Assembly (NCBI GenBank): GCA_012839235.1
Contig: DUNS01000297.1
Coordinates: forward strand, 1-35,196
DNA length: 35,196 bases
Direction: 5' to 3'
Source: Clostridiales bacterium
Lineage (GTDB): Bacteria > Bacillota > Clostridia > Lachnospirales > Lachnospiraceae
Shown here: one piece after another, positions 1 through 8,083 of the stretch
How the letters are laid out: each line of letters starts with the position of its first letter
Numbering within the stretch: the first letter of the stretch is position 1
Notes under the pieces: model-generated
Databases searched by the model: none
Seen by the model: only the letters and a program-made list of their open reading frames with translations
Told to the model about the DNA's origin: nothing
Program-made: the position numbers and the translations under genes

Positions 1-1
1 A

Positions 2-193
2 GAAAAGATGAAATATGAGATAGCTGAGGAGCTAGGCTATCTTGATAAAGTAATGGCTACTGGGTGGAAGTCCTTAACGGCCAGGGAGTCTGGTCGTATC
101 GGAGGGCTTATGACCAAGAAACGATACGAAGAGAGGAAGAAACAAGCTAAGAATATGGATAAGGAAAGCATGGTTTCTAAGAGTGAAGCTTAG
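2..193 (+). CDS. alpha/beta-type small acid-soluble spore protein, 5' end outside window
   Basis: DNA-coating protein of the dormant spore. The visible part reads EK-MKYEIAEELG followed by SLTARESGRIGGLM, which fits the two conserved blocks of alpha/beta SASPs. These are the K-x-EIA-E stretch around the germination-protease cleavage site and the block that ends in a G-x-x-GG turn (GSVGGEITKR in Bacillus, GRIGGLMTKK here). Family members normally carry 10-20 residues before this block and the frame is open back to base 2, so the true start is probably left of the window. The ATG at 8 is only the first visible Met and has no visible ribosome binding site. The C-terminal tail is very basic then acidic. 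Assignment is by motif and I cannot tell which paralogue it is. Confidence 0.72.
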   Translation, partial: EKMKYEIAEELGYLDKVMATGWKSLTARESGRIGGLMTKKRYEERKKQAKNMDKESMVSKSEA

Positions 194-214
194 TATTTTA
201 TCAATATGATTTCT

Positions 215-295
215 AGTAAAGAGCATATATAGTATTATTCCAACAATCAAGTGAGAAGATATCTCCTGTGGCTAATACTACATATGCTCTTTACT
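215..295. terminator. long hairpin between convergent genes, probable bidirectional terminator
   Basis: Arms 215-237 and 273-295 are complementary over 23 bp with one mismatch, around a 35-nt loop. It sits between the spore-protein stop and the stop of the convergent ROK gene. There is only a weak T-rich tract after either arm (aatttt on the plus side), so termination efficiency is uncertain. The arm is unusually long for a simple terminator. Confidence 0.5.
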
Positions 296-319
296 AATTT
301 TAAATATGATAAAGAAATA

Positions 320-1483
320 TTATTTGGACTTAAGTTCTATGTTATTAAGCTTAAGATAGTTAATCCCGAGAAAACCCTTAATCCCTACACAAATACCACC
401 AAGTAGTATTGAGGTATCCTGAAGTACTGAGGGAACTATCTTAACATAGCTATTCATTCTACTGGATAAAGATGCTTCTATACGATCAGTAATATGTGGG
501 AAATTGATTGTAAATAAGCTATTTATTACTACAATATCTGGATTATACGCATTTAAAACATTGTTGACACATACAGACATATATTTAACAAATTGCTTCA
601 TAATATCACGGGCATCAGGATCTTTATTCTCATACATATCCCTAAATTCTTCAAAGCTTACTTCATCAAGTCCCTTTTTATCTGCAAACTGCTTAAGTAA
701 GGTTCTTTCAGAAACATACTGCTCTAGACAACCCTTGTTACCACAAGGACACTGGCGTCCGTCGATTTCAACTATAGTATGTCCAAACTCACCAGCTCTT
801 CCGTTATAACCAGTATAAAGTTGATGATCAATAATAATACCAAGTCCGACACCAGAATGAATACTAATGTTAGCTATATTATTATAATCATATTGGAAGG
901 TCATCTCACCGATTACTGAGAGATTAGCCTCATTCTCTAAATATACAGGAGTATTAAAATGGGCGTTCAATTCTTCAGCCAGATTAAGATTAGACATATC
1001 ATAATAAGGGGTAAATGATACACGATTATCTGAACTTACACCATGTATGCCAAGAGTTATTCCAACAAGACCATAAGGGCTATCCTTAGGTAGCTTCATT
1101 GATTCAACAAGACGAATTAATTCATCAATAAGGTTATATGGATTTTTAGGAGTCTTAATCTGCTTAAGACTACAATCCTCTCCCACTAAGTCTGACACGA
1201 GGGCAGATATTGTATCTACTCCTATATCGATGCATATAACATGTCCTGCTTTTTTATTTAAACTTAATAAAATGGGCTTTCTGCCAAGATTAGTGTCATC
1301 GCTACCAATCTCTATTACCAGTTTCTTATTAATTAATTCCTGAACTATGGCAGATATGGTTGCCTTTGTTAACCCAAGATATTTAGCTATAGCTGCTCTT
1401 GATATAGCTGTTTTGTTAATAATAGTTTCCAATACTAAATTAGTATTTATATCACGTATTAATTCTTTGCTGCCTGTTATCAT
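320..1483 (-). CDS. ROK-family transcriptional repressor, XylR-like
   Basis: Sugar-responsive DNA-binding repressor of 387 residues. Residues 1-70 form a winged helix-turn-helix (SRAAIAKYLGLTKATIS is the recognition region). Residues 80-380 form a ROK sugar-kinase-like domain. The zinc site of ROK proteins is present: H235 in GEFGH and C245, C247, C252 in CPCGNKGC. The phosphate loop is degenerate (DIGVDT in place of DIGGT), as expected for a regulator and not a kinase. A GTG lies 9 bases upstream, but GAAAGGTG precedes the ATG at 1483 at normal spacing, so I start there. It is divergent from xylB across 0.5 kb, so xylose or a xylo-sugar is the probable inducer by context. No XylR-type operator was recognised. 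Confidence 0.85.
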   Translation of the reverse strand: MITGSKELIRDINTNLVLETIINKTAISRAAIAKYLGLTKATISAIVQELINKKLVIEIGSDDTNLGRKPILLSLNKKAGHVICIDIGVDTISALVSDLVGEDCSLKQIKTPKNPYNLIDELIRLVESMKLPKDSPYGLVGITLGIHGVSSDNRVSFTPYYDMSNLNLAEELNAHFNTPVYLENEANLSVIGEMTFQYDYNNIANISIHSGVGLGIIIDHQLYTGYNGRAGEFGHTIVEIDGRQCPCGNKGCLEQYVSERTLLKQFADKKGLDEVSFEEFRDMYENKDPDARDIMKQFVKYMSVCVNNVLNAYNPDIVVINSLFTINFPHITDRIEASLSSRMNSYVKIVPSVLQDTSILLGGICVGIKGFLGINYLKLNNIELKSK

Positions 1484-1530
1484 AACAGTCACCTTTCGTT
1501 TTGAATTCTTTATAAGACAATGGCAGTAGT

Positions 1531-1559
1531 ACTATACTCCCCTTGCTTTCATTGTTTAA
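1531..1559 (-). promoter_or_regulatory. sigma-A-type promoter of the ROK gene
   Basis: On the minus strand TTAAAC (1554-1559) and TATAGT (1531-1536) are separated by 17 bases, about 50 bases upstream of the start codon. Confidence 0.55.
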
Positions 1560-1616
1560 TGGTATCATATAAATTGGAAATTGTGAAGAGCTATTTAAGT
1601 TAGCATACTCCGGCAG

Positions 1617-1843
1617 TTACTATTCATCCTTTTAGATATTTATGTGACCAGAAAAATGTTCCATGGGAATGTAATTCGCATTGGGTGGTGACGCTCTCGC
1701 TTAGTTCCATTACGTAGCGTGTACATAGGGTCTAAAAAACAGACCCAGTTCTAAAAGACAGAACCTAAGTACCGACGAATGCAAATACTCACCATGGGAA
1801 TCATTTTTCTGGTCTTATATACTTTAACAAGGATGAATAGTAA
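1617..1843. repeat. 227-bp inverted-repeat element with nested hairpins (MITE-like or structured RNA)
   Basis: The ends are perfect 15-bp inverted repeats (1617-1631 and 1829-1843). Further inward, 1646-1658 pairs perfectly with 1802-1814 (13 bp), and GCATT at 1678-1682 pairs with 1778-1782. The apex contains two tandem hairpins with near-identical cores, TCTAAAAAACAGA (1731-1743) and TCTAAAAGACAGA (1750-1762). The stems are GGGTCT/AGACCC and GTTCT/AGAAC. ACGCT (1691-1695) can pair with AGCGT (1716-1720), and CTTAG (1700-1704) with CTAAG (1765-1769), which would form a pseudoknot. I see no ORF and no clear target-site duplication. It could be a miniature transposable element or a structured non-coding RNA; the sequence alone does not decide. 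Confidence 0.6.
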
Positions 1844-1855
1844 GATGAGATATGC

Positions 1856-1884
1856 TTGACATATATAGGGATGGTTGATATATT
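1856..1884 (+). promoter_or_regulatory. sigma-A-type promoter of xylB
   Basis: Consensus -35 TTGACA (1856-1861), a 17-base spacer, and -10 TATATT (1879-1884). It predicts an mRNA start near 1891 and a leader of about 130 nt before xylB. Confidence 0.8.
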
Positions 1885-1958
1885 TAATACATATAGTTTA
1901 GTCACAAAATCAATTAATAAAGTTCTTTATATTGAGGTGAATTCGTACACTGTGAATT

Positions 1959-2020
1959 ATGGAAATCAGAGATTTTCATGTTGAAGGTTTGCAGGCTACA
2001 AGGAAAGGGTGGTTATTGTT
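1959..2020 (+). repeat. leader repeat, copy A (hairpin plus conserved block) ending at the xylB start
   Basis: Hairpin ATGGAAATC / GATTTTCAT with an AGA loop (1959-1979), then GTTTGCAGGCT and a GAAAGGG-TGGTTATT block running into the start codon. The same arrangement occurs at 18377-18439 before an unrelated gene, with the hairpin core and the TTTGCAGGCT block conserved. Confidence 0.7.
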
Positions 2021-3490
2021 ATGTTGTACATTGGTGTGGATTTAGGAACTTCCTCTGTGAAACTTCTACTAATGGATGAAGCTGGTGATATTAAGGGGAT
2101 CGTAACCAAGGAGTATCCAATTTACTTTCCGAAGACAGGCTGGTCAGAGCAAGACCCAGAAGACTGGTATAGTGCCTTGGTTAGTGGGATTAAAGAATTA
2201 ACAAAGGATTGTAATAAAACTGATATTGATGGAATTAGCTTCAGCGGCCAGATGCATGGAATGGTTATTCTTGATGAGGATGATAATGTGATAAGGCCTG
2301 CTATTCTATGGAATGACGGCCGTACTGGGGAGGAATGTGATTATTTAAATAAGGAGATTGGCAGAGATAAAATATCTAGTTATACAGCTAATATTGCCTT
2401 AACTGGTTTTACTGCGCCAAAGCTTCTATGGGTTAAAAAGCATGAACCAGAGAACTTCGCTAAGATTAAGAAGGTAATGCTTCCTAAGGATTACATAGCC
2501 TATAAACTTTCTGGAATTCACTGTACAGATGTCTCCGATGCTTCGGGAATGTTACTTTTTGATGTTAAGAATAAATGCTGGTCCAAAGAAATGTTAGATA
2601 TCTGCGGGTTAAAAGAAGAACAGATGGCTAAAATCCATGAATCCTCTCATGTGGTTGGTAGCTTGACAGAAAAAGCTGCAAGTGAACTAGGCTTACCACA
2701 TACTATCAAGGTTATTGCAGGAGGAGGAGACCAGGCAGTTGCAGCAGTTGGAACTGGAACCGTAGGGGAAGGTATGTGCAACATTTCACTGGGAACATCT
2801 GGTGTTGTATTTGTTGCCTCCCAGAAGTTTGCAGTAGATGATGATAATGCCCTTCATTCTTTCTGCCATGCTGATGGGAAGTATCATTTTATGGGAGTTA
2901 TGCTTTCGGCAGCGGCATCTAATAAGTGGTGGATGGATGAAATAATAGGAACTAGAAATTATACCAAGGAGCAAGAGGGAATAACAGAGCTTGGTGAGAA
3001 CAATGTATATTTTCTACCATATCTTATGGGTGAAAGGACTCCCCATAATAACCCTAATGCCAGGGGTACTTTTATAGGTATGACCATGGATACCACCAGA
3101 GAAGATATGACTCAGGCAGTACTTGAAGGTGTCGCATTTGCACTTAGGGATTCCTTTGAGATAACCCAATCACTTGGTGTTGACATCAAGAGAGTTCGTA
3201 TCAATGGAGGAGGAGCTAAGAGTCCACTTTGGTGCAAGATAATGGCTAATGTTCTTAATGTAAAGGTTGATAAGATTAATTCAGAGGAAGGTCCTGCCTT
3301 TGGGGCAGCAATTTTGGCTGCAGTAGGATGTGGCAGATATGCTACAGTAGAGGAAGCTTGTTCTAAGCTAATTAAGGTTACTCAAACTACAGACCAAGAT
3401 CCTGAGTTAGTAGACAGATACAATAAGAAATACCAAGTGTTTAAAGAACTTTATCCTACATTAAAGGATATGTTTAATAAGATGGTGTAA
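2021..3490 (+). CDS. xylB: xylulokinase
   Basis: Phosphorylates D-xylulose with ATP to D-xylulose 5-phosphate, feeding the pentose phosphate pathway in the cytoplasm. It has 489 residues, the normal length for this FGGY-family kinase. Visible motifs are DLGTSSVK near the N-terminus (phosphate binding), FSGQMHG around 74-80 and ILWNDGR around 95-101 (substrate side). GGGDQAVAAVGTG follows with the presumed catalytic base D237, then RINGGGAKSPLW in the C-terminal ATPase lobe. A GTG at 2009 is in frame, but the ATG at 2021 matches the family start (MLYIGVDLGTS) and has AAAGGGTGG at good spacing. It has its own promoter and terminator. No xylose isomerase gene is adjacent. Confidence 0.93.
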   Translation: MLYIGVDLGTSSVKLLLMDEAGDIKGIVTKEYPIYFPKTGWSEQDPEDWYSALVSGIKELTKDCNKTDIDGISFSGQMHGMVILDEDDNVIRPAILWNDGRTGEECDYLNKEIGRDKISSYTANIALTGFTAPKLLWVKKHEPENFAKIKKVMLPKDYIAYKLSGIHCTDVSDASGMLLFDVKNKCWSKEMLDICGLKEEQMAKIHESSHVVGSLTEKAASELGLPHTIKVIAGGGDQAVAAVGTGTVGEGMCNISLGTSGVVFVASQKFAVDDDNALHSFCHADGKYHFMGVMLSAAASNKWWMDEIIGTRNYTKEQEGITELGENNVYFLPYLMGERTPHNNPNARGTFIGMTMDTTREDMTQAVLEGVAFALRDSFEITQSLGVDIKRVRINGGGAKSPLWCKIMANVLNVKVDKINSEEGPAFGAAILAAVGCGRYATVEEACSKLIKVTQTTDQDPELVDRYNKKYQVFKELYPTLKDMFNKMV

Positions 3491-3500
3491 GAATATTTGT

Positions 3501-3541
3501 AAAGTAGCGACAAGATTGATATCTTTTCGCTACTTTTTTTT
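3501..3541 (+). terminator. Rho-independent terminator of xylB
   Basis: A 10-bp stem AAAGTAGCGA (3501-3510) with TCGCTACTTT (3527-3536), followed by an uninterrupted T tract. Confidence 0.9.
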
Positions 3542-3695
3542 ATTTGCCACCATATTTTATCTATGGTAATATTAATTCTCAGAAGAATACTAAGTAATTA
3601 CGAAACTATTCAGCTAATTAAACTAATTAGGATTAATAGATTATTGTGTTGTTTCGCAAATACCTACTAGTATTTCTTGGAAAGGAGTACTTACA

Positions 3696-4472
3696 ATGGA
3701 GCCTTATACAAGCTTTGCATCTGTTTATGATATGTTTATGGATAATATACCCTATGATCAGTGGGCAGACTATGTTGATGGTTTACTAAAAAAGTACGGC
3801 ATTCATGGAGGACTACTCCTAGAACTGGGCTGTGGTACAGGTAGCATGACAAGAAGATTATCTAACAAAGGATATGATGTGATAGGAATTGACTCCTCTG
3901 AGGAGATGCTTGCTATCGCTAGAGATAAAACTGAGGATAGTTCAATTCTATATCTTTGCCAAGATATGAGGGAATTCGAATTATATGGTACAGTAGCTGC
4001 AGTTGTAAGTGTCTGCGACAGTATGAATTACATTTTGTCAGAAGAAGATCTGATTAAAATATTTAGATTAGTTAATAACTACCTAGATCCTAAAGGGCTA
4101 TTTATATTTGATTTAGATACAGAATATGCCTATAAAGATATTATTGGAGATAAGACAATAGCTGAGAACCGAGAGGAAGGAAGCTTTATTTGGGAAAATA
4201 CTTATTATGAGGAGGAAAAGATTAACCAGATTGATCTAACTCTTTTCATTCCAACAGAAGATAGTAGCTCTAATAAGCTGTTTATTAAGGAAGAGGAGAC
4301 CCATTATCGCAGGGCCTATTCAATTGATACTATTAAAAGACTGATTGAAGAAGCAGGTATGGAATGGGTTACCGCATTTCATACATTATCAGAAGAGGCC
4401 CCAAGAAAAGATAGTGAAAGAATTTATGTAATTGCTAGGGAAAAACATCAAAAGGATAAATACTATATATAA
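3696..4472 (+). CDS. class I SAM-dependent methyltransferase, YqeM-like
   Basis: Methyltransferase of 258 residues with a Rossmann fold; the substrate is unknown. The N-terminus (FASVYDMFM..IPYDQWADY) is the signature of the Firmicutes YqeM-type group. SAM-binding motif I is LELGCGTG (43-49), the acidic residue after strand 2 lies in GIDSSEEML (64-72), and motif II is QDMREF (89-94). The ATG is preceded by AAAGGAG at about 9 bases. It lies upstream of hslO with a 98-base gap. No membrane segment is visible. The name YqeM is used only for resemblance. Confidence 0.8.
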   Translation: MEPYTSFASVYDMFMDNIPYDQWADYVDGLLKKYGIHGGLLLELGCGTGSMTRRLSNKGYDVIGIDSSEEMLAIARDKTEDSSILYLCQDMREFELYGTVAAVVSVCDSMNYILSEEDLIKIFRLVNNYLDPKGLFIFDLDTEYAYKDIIGDKTIAENREEGSFIWENTYYEEEKINQIDLTLFIPTEDSSSNKLFIKEEETHYRRAYSIDTIKRLIEEAGMEWVTAFHTLSEEAPRKDSERIYVIAREKHQKDKYYI

Positions 4473-4570
4473 TACACTTGATTATTAATAGATATAAGAT
4501 GTATATAAGATAATGAAACTAAGAACCATAGATATATGAGAAATTAATATTATTAAAATTGGAGGTATAT

Positions 4571-5455
4571 ATGACCGATTATATAGTAAGAGCAAGTGCA
4601 GCTGATGGACATATAAGAGCATTTGCAACAACAACAAGAGAGATGACTGAGTATGCTAGAGAGATTCACAATACAAGTCCAATAGCTACAGCAGCATTGG
4701 GAAGAACATTAGCTGCAGGGGCAATGATGGGTATTATGATGAAGGGGGAGAAGGATCTTCTAACCCTACAGATTAAAGGGGATGGACCAATGGGAGGAGT
4801 AACTGTTACTGCTAATTCTAAAGCAGAGGTTAAGGGTTATGTCTACAATCCAGAAGTTATGTTACCCCCTAGTGTAGAAGGTAAATTAGATGTAGGTGGA
4901 GCAATTGGATCTGGAACCTTACGTGTTATAAAGGACTTGGGCCTTAAAGAGCCTTATGTAGGGCAGACTAATCTAGTGACAGGTGAAATAGCAGAGGATT
5001 TAACCTATTATTTTGCTACTAGTGATCAAGTTCCCTCCTCTGTTGCTTTAGGTGTTCTTATGAATAAAGATAACACAGTTAAAAGGGCAGGAGGATTTAT
5101 AATTCAACTTATGCCATTTGCTTCTGATGAGATAATTGATAAGCTTGAAGCAAAGTTAGGACAGATTACAGGTATTACCAACCTTCTAGACCAGAATATG
5201 TCTCCGGAGATGATATTAGAGTATGTCCTTGGGGATTTTGATTTAGAGATACTTGGGAAGGAAGCTACGTCTTATGTCTGCGATTGTAGTAAAGAAAGAG
5301 TTGAGAAAGCTATCATGACAATCGGGGCAGAGGATATTAGTGAAATGATTGAAGATAATGAACCAATCGAAGTAAACTGCCATTTTTGTAACAAAAATTA
5401 TGACTTTTCTATAGATGAGCTAAAAGAGATACTTGAAAAGAGTGGTAAAAATTAG
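4571..5455 (+). CDS. hslO: redox-regulated chaperone Hsp33
   Basis: Holdase chaperone activated by disulfide formation under oxidative stress. It has 294 residues, the usual length. The C-terminal zinc switch is intact: C237-x-C239, then C270-x-x-C273, matching the family pattern of CxC and CxxC about 30 residues apart. The N-terminal domain opens with DYIVRASAADGHIRAFA, typical of HslO. The longer frame starts at a TTG at 4559, but GGAGGT at 4561-4566 is a strong ribosome binding site for the ATG at 4571. It lies between a methyltransferase and a GH94 gene and could be transcribed with the former. Confidence 0.95.
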   Translation: MTDYIVRASAADGHIRAFATTTREMTEYAREIHNTSPIATAALGRTLAAGAMMGIMMKGEKDLLTLQIKGDGPMGGVTVTANSKAEVKGYVYNPEVMLPPSVEGKLDVGGAIGSGTLRVIKDLGLKEPYVGQTNLVTGEIAEDLTYYFATSDQVPSSVALGVLMNKDNTVKRAGGFIIQLMPFASDEIIDKLEAKLGQITGITNLLDQNMSPEMILEYVLGDFDLEILGKEATSYVCDCSKERVEKAIMTIGAEDISEMIEDNEPIEVNCHFCNKNYDFSIDELKEILEKSGKN

Positions 5456-5554
5456 ACCAAAATGTTAAAATGTTCTGGGCAGCACCTTTAAGGGAGGTGG
5501 CTCCTAGTTATCCTATCAAATATTATATGATTAATATAGAAAGGTGGGTTATAT

Positions 5555-7960
5555 ATGAATTTTGGTTTTTTTGATGAGACAAACAAGGAGTATGTCATTA
5601 CTAGACCAGATACTCCAGCACCATGGGCTAATTATCTTGGTTCACCAGAGTACGGTGCAATAATTAGCAACAACGGAGGTGGCTATAGCTTTGTTAAAAG
5701 TGGAGCCAATGGAAGAATAACTCGATATCAGTTTAATCAAGAGGATAAACCGGGAAGATATGTTTATCTAAGAGATGAGGATGATAAGGACTATTGGTCA
5801 GCCTCCTGGCAACCGGTAGGAAAGCCATTAGGAGCAGGCTATGATCAATACCAGAGCCAGTGCTGCCATGGAACAGCCTATACAACAATCAAGGCTCAGT
5901 ACAAGGGTATAGCATCAGAAGTGCTTTACTATGTTCCCCTAGATGAAACCCACGAAGTTTGGCATGTTAAGGTAAAAAACACAGATGATAGACCTAGAAA
6001 TATTTCTGCTTTTGGCTATGTAGAGTTTACCAATGATGATAATTATGAACAAGATTCAATAAATCTTCAGTATACCTTATTTATTACAAAGACTTATTTT
6101 AAAGGAAATAAGATATTACAAGTAATTAATGAGAATACTGAAAGAGATGAAACTGGATCTAATAATATGGAACGCTTCTTTGGATTAGCAGGTGCTAAGG
6201 TAAGCTCATATAATGGGGATAAGTCATCTTTTATTGGAGGTTATAGGAGTTATAGTAATCCCATTGCTGTGGAAAGAGGTAGATGTGATAATGTACTTAA
6301 TTACAATTCCAATAGCTGTGGAGCCTTACATACAACTATGTCCTTAGAGCCTGGGGAGGTAAAGGAATTTACCTTTATCCTTGGTAAAAAGAATGATAAG
6401 GAATCTGCAAAAATAATAGAACGATATGATGATGTTAATAAAGTGCATTCAGAGCTATCAATATTAAAGAAATATTGGCATGAGAAGCTTAATAACTTCC
6501 AGGTAAAAACCCCTGATGAGAACTTTAATGCCATGGTTAATACATGGAATGCATATCAATGCTTTATAACATTCATATGGTCTAGAGCAGCTTCTTTTAC
6601 TTATTGTGGACTTAGAAATGGTTATGGTTATAGGGATACTGTCCAGGATATTCAGGGAATTATCCATCTGGATCCAGCTATGGCAAAGGATAAAATAATT
6701 TTTATGCTTTCAGCTCAAGTTGATAATGGAGGTGGTTTACCTCTAGTTAAATTCGACCATAATGCCGGTCATGAGGATACACCTGATGATCCTTCCTATG
6801 TTCAGGCAACAGGACATCCTGCATACCGTGCAGATGATGCCTTGTGGCTATTCCCAACCATATACAAATATATATCTGAAACAGGAGATACAGAGTTTTT
6901 AGATGAGGTAATACCATTCGCTAATAAGGATGAAGGTACAGTATATGAGCATCTTAAGAGAGCGATTAATTTCTCCATGGAAAGATTAGGAGCACATAAG
7001 ATGCCTGCAGGGCTTCATGCGGACTGGAATGATTGCTTAAGACTTGGAAAGAAGGGCGAATCCACATTTGTAGCTTTACAGCTATATTATGGAATGTCTG
7101 TAATAAAAGATATTGCTCACGGTAAAAATGATAAAGAATATGTAGACTACATTGATAAAGTTCAAGGGGAGTTAAAAGATAGTATTAATGACAATTGCTT
7201 TGAGGGAGATCGTTTTATTCGTGGATTTAAGGAAGATGGTCAGGTTATCGGCTCTAAGAAGGATCCTGAGGCTAGCATGTGGCTAAATCCCCAGTCATGG
7301 GCTGTTATTAGTGGACTTGCTACTAAGGATCAATCTGAAAAAATATTAGAAAGTGTTAATAGGGAACTTAATACAGACTATGGAGTAAGACTCATGGCCC
7401 CTCCCTATAGAGACCATGCATTTGAAGGTGCATTAGCCATATTATTTAATCCTACTACAAAGGAAAATGGTGGTATATTCTCCCAGTCCCAAGGTTGGAT
7501 TATTCTGGCGGAGTCATTAATGGGTAATGGTAATAGAGCTTATGAGTATTTTAAGGAAACCTCCCCAGCTTCAATGAATGATAAAGCTGAAGTAAGAGTT
7601 CTGGAACCTTATGTTCATGGTCAATTTGTGGAAAGCGTTGACAGTCCTTTTGAAGGACGAGCTCATGTTCACTGGCTGACAGGAACTGCATCAACGGTTA
7701 TGGTTGGTTGTGTTGAAGGTATCCTTGGTATGAGACCAGATCCTAATGGGTTAAGAATATCCCCTAGTATTCCAAGTACATGGAATGAATTAACCATAAA
7801 GAAGAAATTTAGAGGCAAAACCTTGAATATTAAGATTTCAAATCCTTCTGGAGCAGAGAATGGATTTAAGGAATTCTATGTTAATGGTGTAAAGCAGGAG
7901 ACTAATTATCTAGCAGAAAAGTTAATGAAGGATAATAACGAAATTTTATTAGTTATGTAG
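5555..7960 (+). CDS. GH94 disaccharide phosphorylase (cellobiose/chitobiose phosphorylase type)
   Basis: Inverting phosphorylase that splits a beta-linked disaccharide with phosphate to give alpha-glucose (or N-acetylglucosamine) 1-phosphate plus a free sugar. It has 801 residues and no signal peptide, so it is cytoplasmic. The N-terminal beta-sandwich begins FGFFDETNKEYVITRPDTPAPW, is followed by a linker, and then by the (alpha/alpha)6 barrel with GYGYRDTVQD (about 357-365). The catalytic loop GLHADWNDCL contains D490 and D493, one of which is the general acid. The loop after DWNDCL is short (RLGKKGES), as I recall for chitobiose phosphorylase, whereas classic cellobiose phosphorylases have a longer insert. 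Specificity is therefore open. The ribosome binding site is GAAAGGTGGG. Confidence 0.85.
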   Translation: MNFGFFDETNKEYVITRPDTPAPWANYLGSPEYGAIISNNGGGYSFVKSGANGRITRYQFNQEDKPGRYVYLRDEDDKDYWSASWQPVGKPLGAGYDQYQSQCCHGTAYTTIKAQYKGIASEVLYYVPLDETHEVWHVKVKNTDDRPRNISAFGYVEFTNDDNYEQDSINLQYTLFITKTYFKGNKILQVINENTERDETGSNNMERFFGLAGAKVSSYNGDKSSFIGGYRSYSNPIAVERGRCDNVLNYNSNSCGALHTTMSLEPGEVKEFTFILGKKNDKESAKIIERYDDVNKVHSELSILKKYWHEKLNNFQVKTPDENFNAMVNTWNAYQCFITFIWSRAASFTYCGLRNGYGYRDTVQDIQGIIHLDPAMAKDKIIFMLSAQVDNGGGLPLVKFDHNAGHEDTPDDPSYVQATGHPAYRADDALWLFPTIYKYISETGDTEFLDEVIPFANKDEGTVYEHLKRAINFSMERLGAHKMPAGLHADWNDCLRLGKKGESTFVALQLYYGMSVIKDIAHGKNDKEYVDYIDKVQGELKDSINDNCFEGDRFIRGFKEDGQVIGSKKDPEASMWLNPQSWAVISGLATKDQSEKILESVNRELNTDYGVRLMAPPYRDHAFEGALAILFNPTTKENGGIFSQSQGWIILAESLMGNGNRAYEYFKETSPASMNDKAEVRVLEPYVHGQFVESVDSPFEGRAHVHWLTGTASTVMVGCVEGILGMRPDPNGLRISPSIPSTWNELTIKKKFRGKTLNIKISNPSGAENGFKEFYVNGVKQETNYLAEKLMKDNNEILLVM

Positions 7961-7970
7961 CTCTTTTAAA

Positions 7971-7998
7971 AGCATATCTGTGCACCAGATATTTTGCT
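7971..7998 (+). terminator. weak hairpin after the GH94 gene
   Basis: ATATCTG (7974-7980) pairs with CAGATAT (7986-7992) around a 5-nt loop, followed by only three T residues. It may be a weak terminator or attenuator ahead of purF. Confidence 0.3.
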
Positions 7999-8083
7999 GT
8001 AAAGGGATATTATTAGTTAATGGATAGAGTTTCTATCAAAAAATGACATTTAATCACAAGTCTTTATGAGAGGATGAACACTA

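Noticed and set aside
504-809. 101-residue plus-strand frame inside the ROK gene
   Set aside because: Antisense to the conserved zinc-site region of the ROK protein; no ribosome binding site.
5480-5510. Regulatory hairpin between hslO and the GH94 gene
   Set aside because: CACCT/AGGTG and GGAG/CTCC pairings are short and lack a T tract or a conserved motif.
8041-8083. Possible purine riboswitch or PurR site before purF
   Set aside because: No conserved purine-aptamer core or PurR-type box could be found; only a small GATAGA/TCTATC hairpin.
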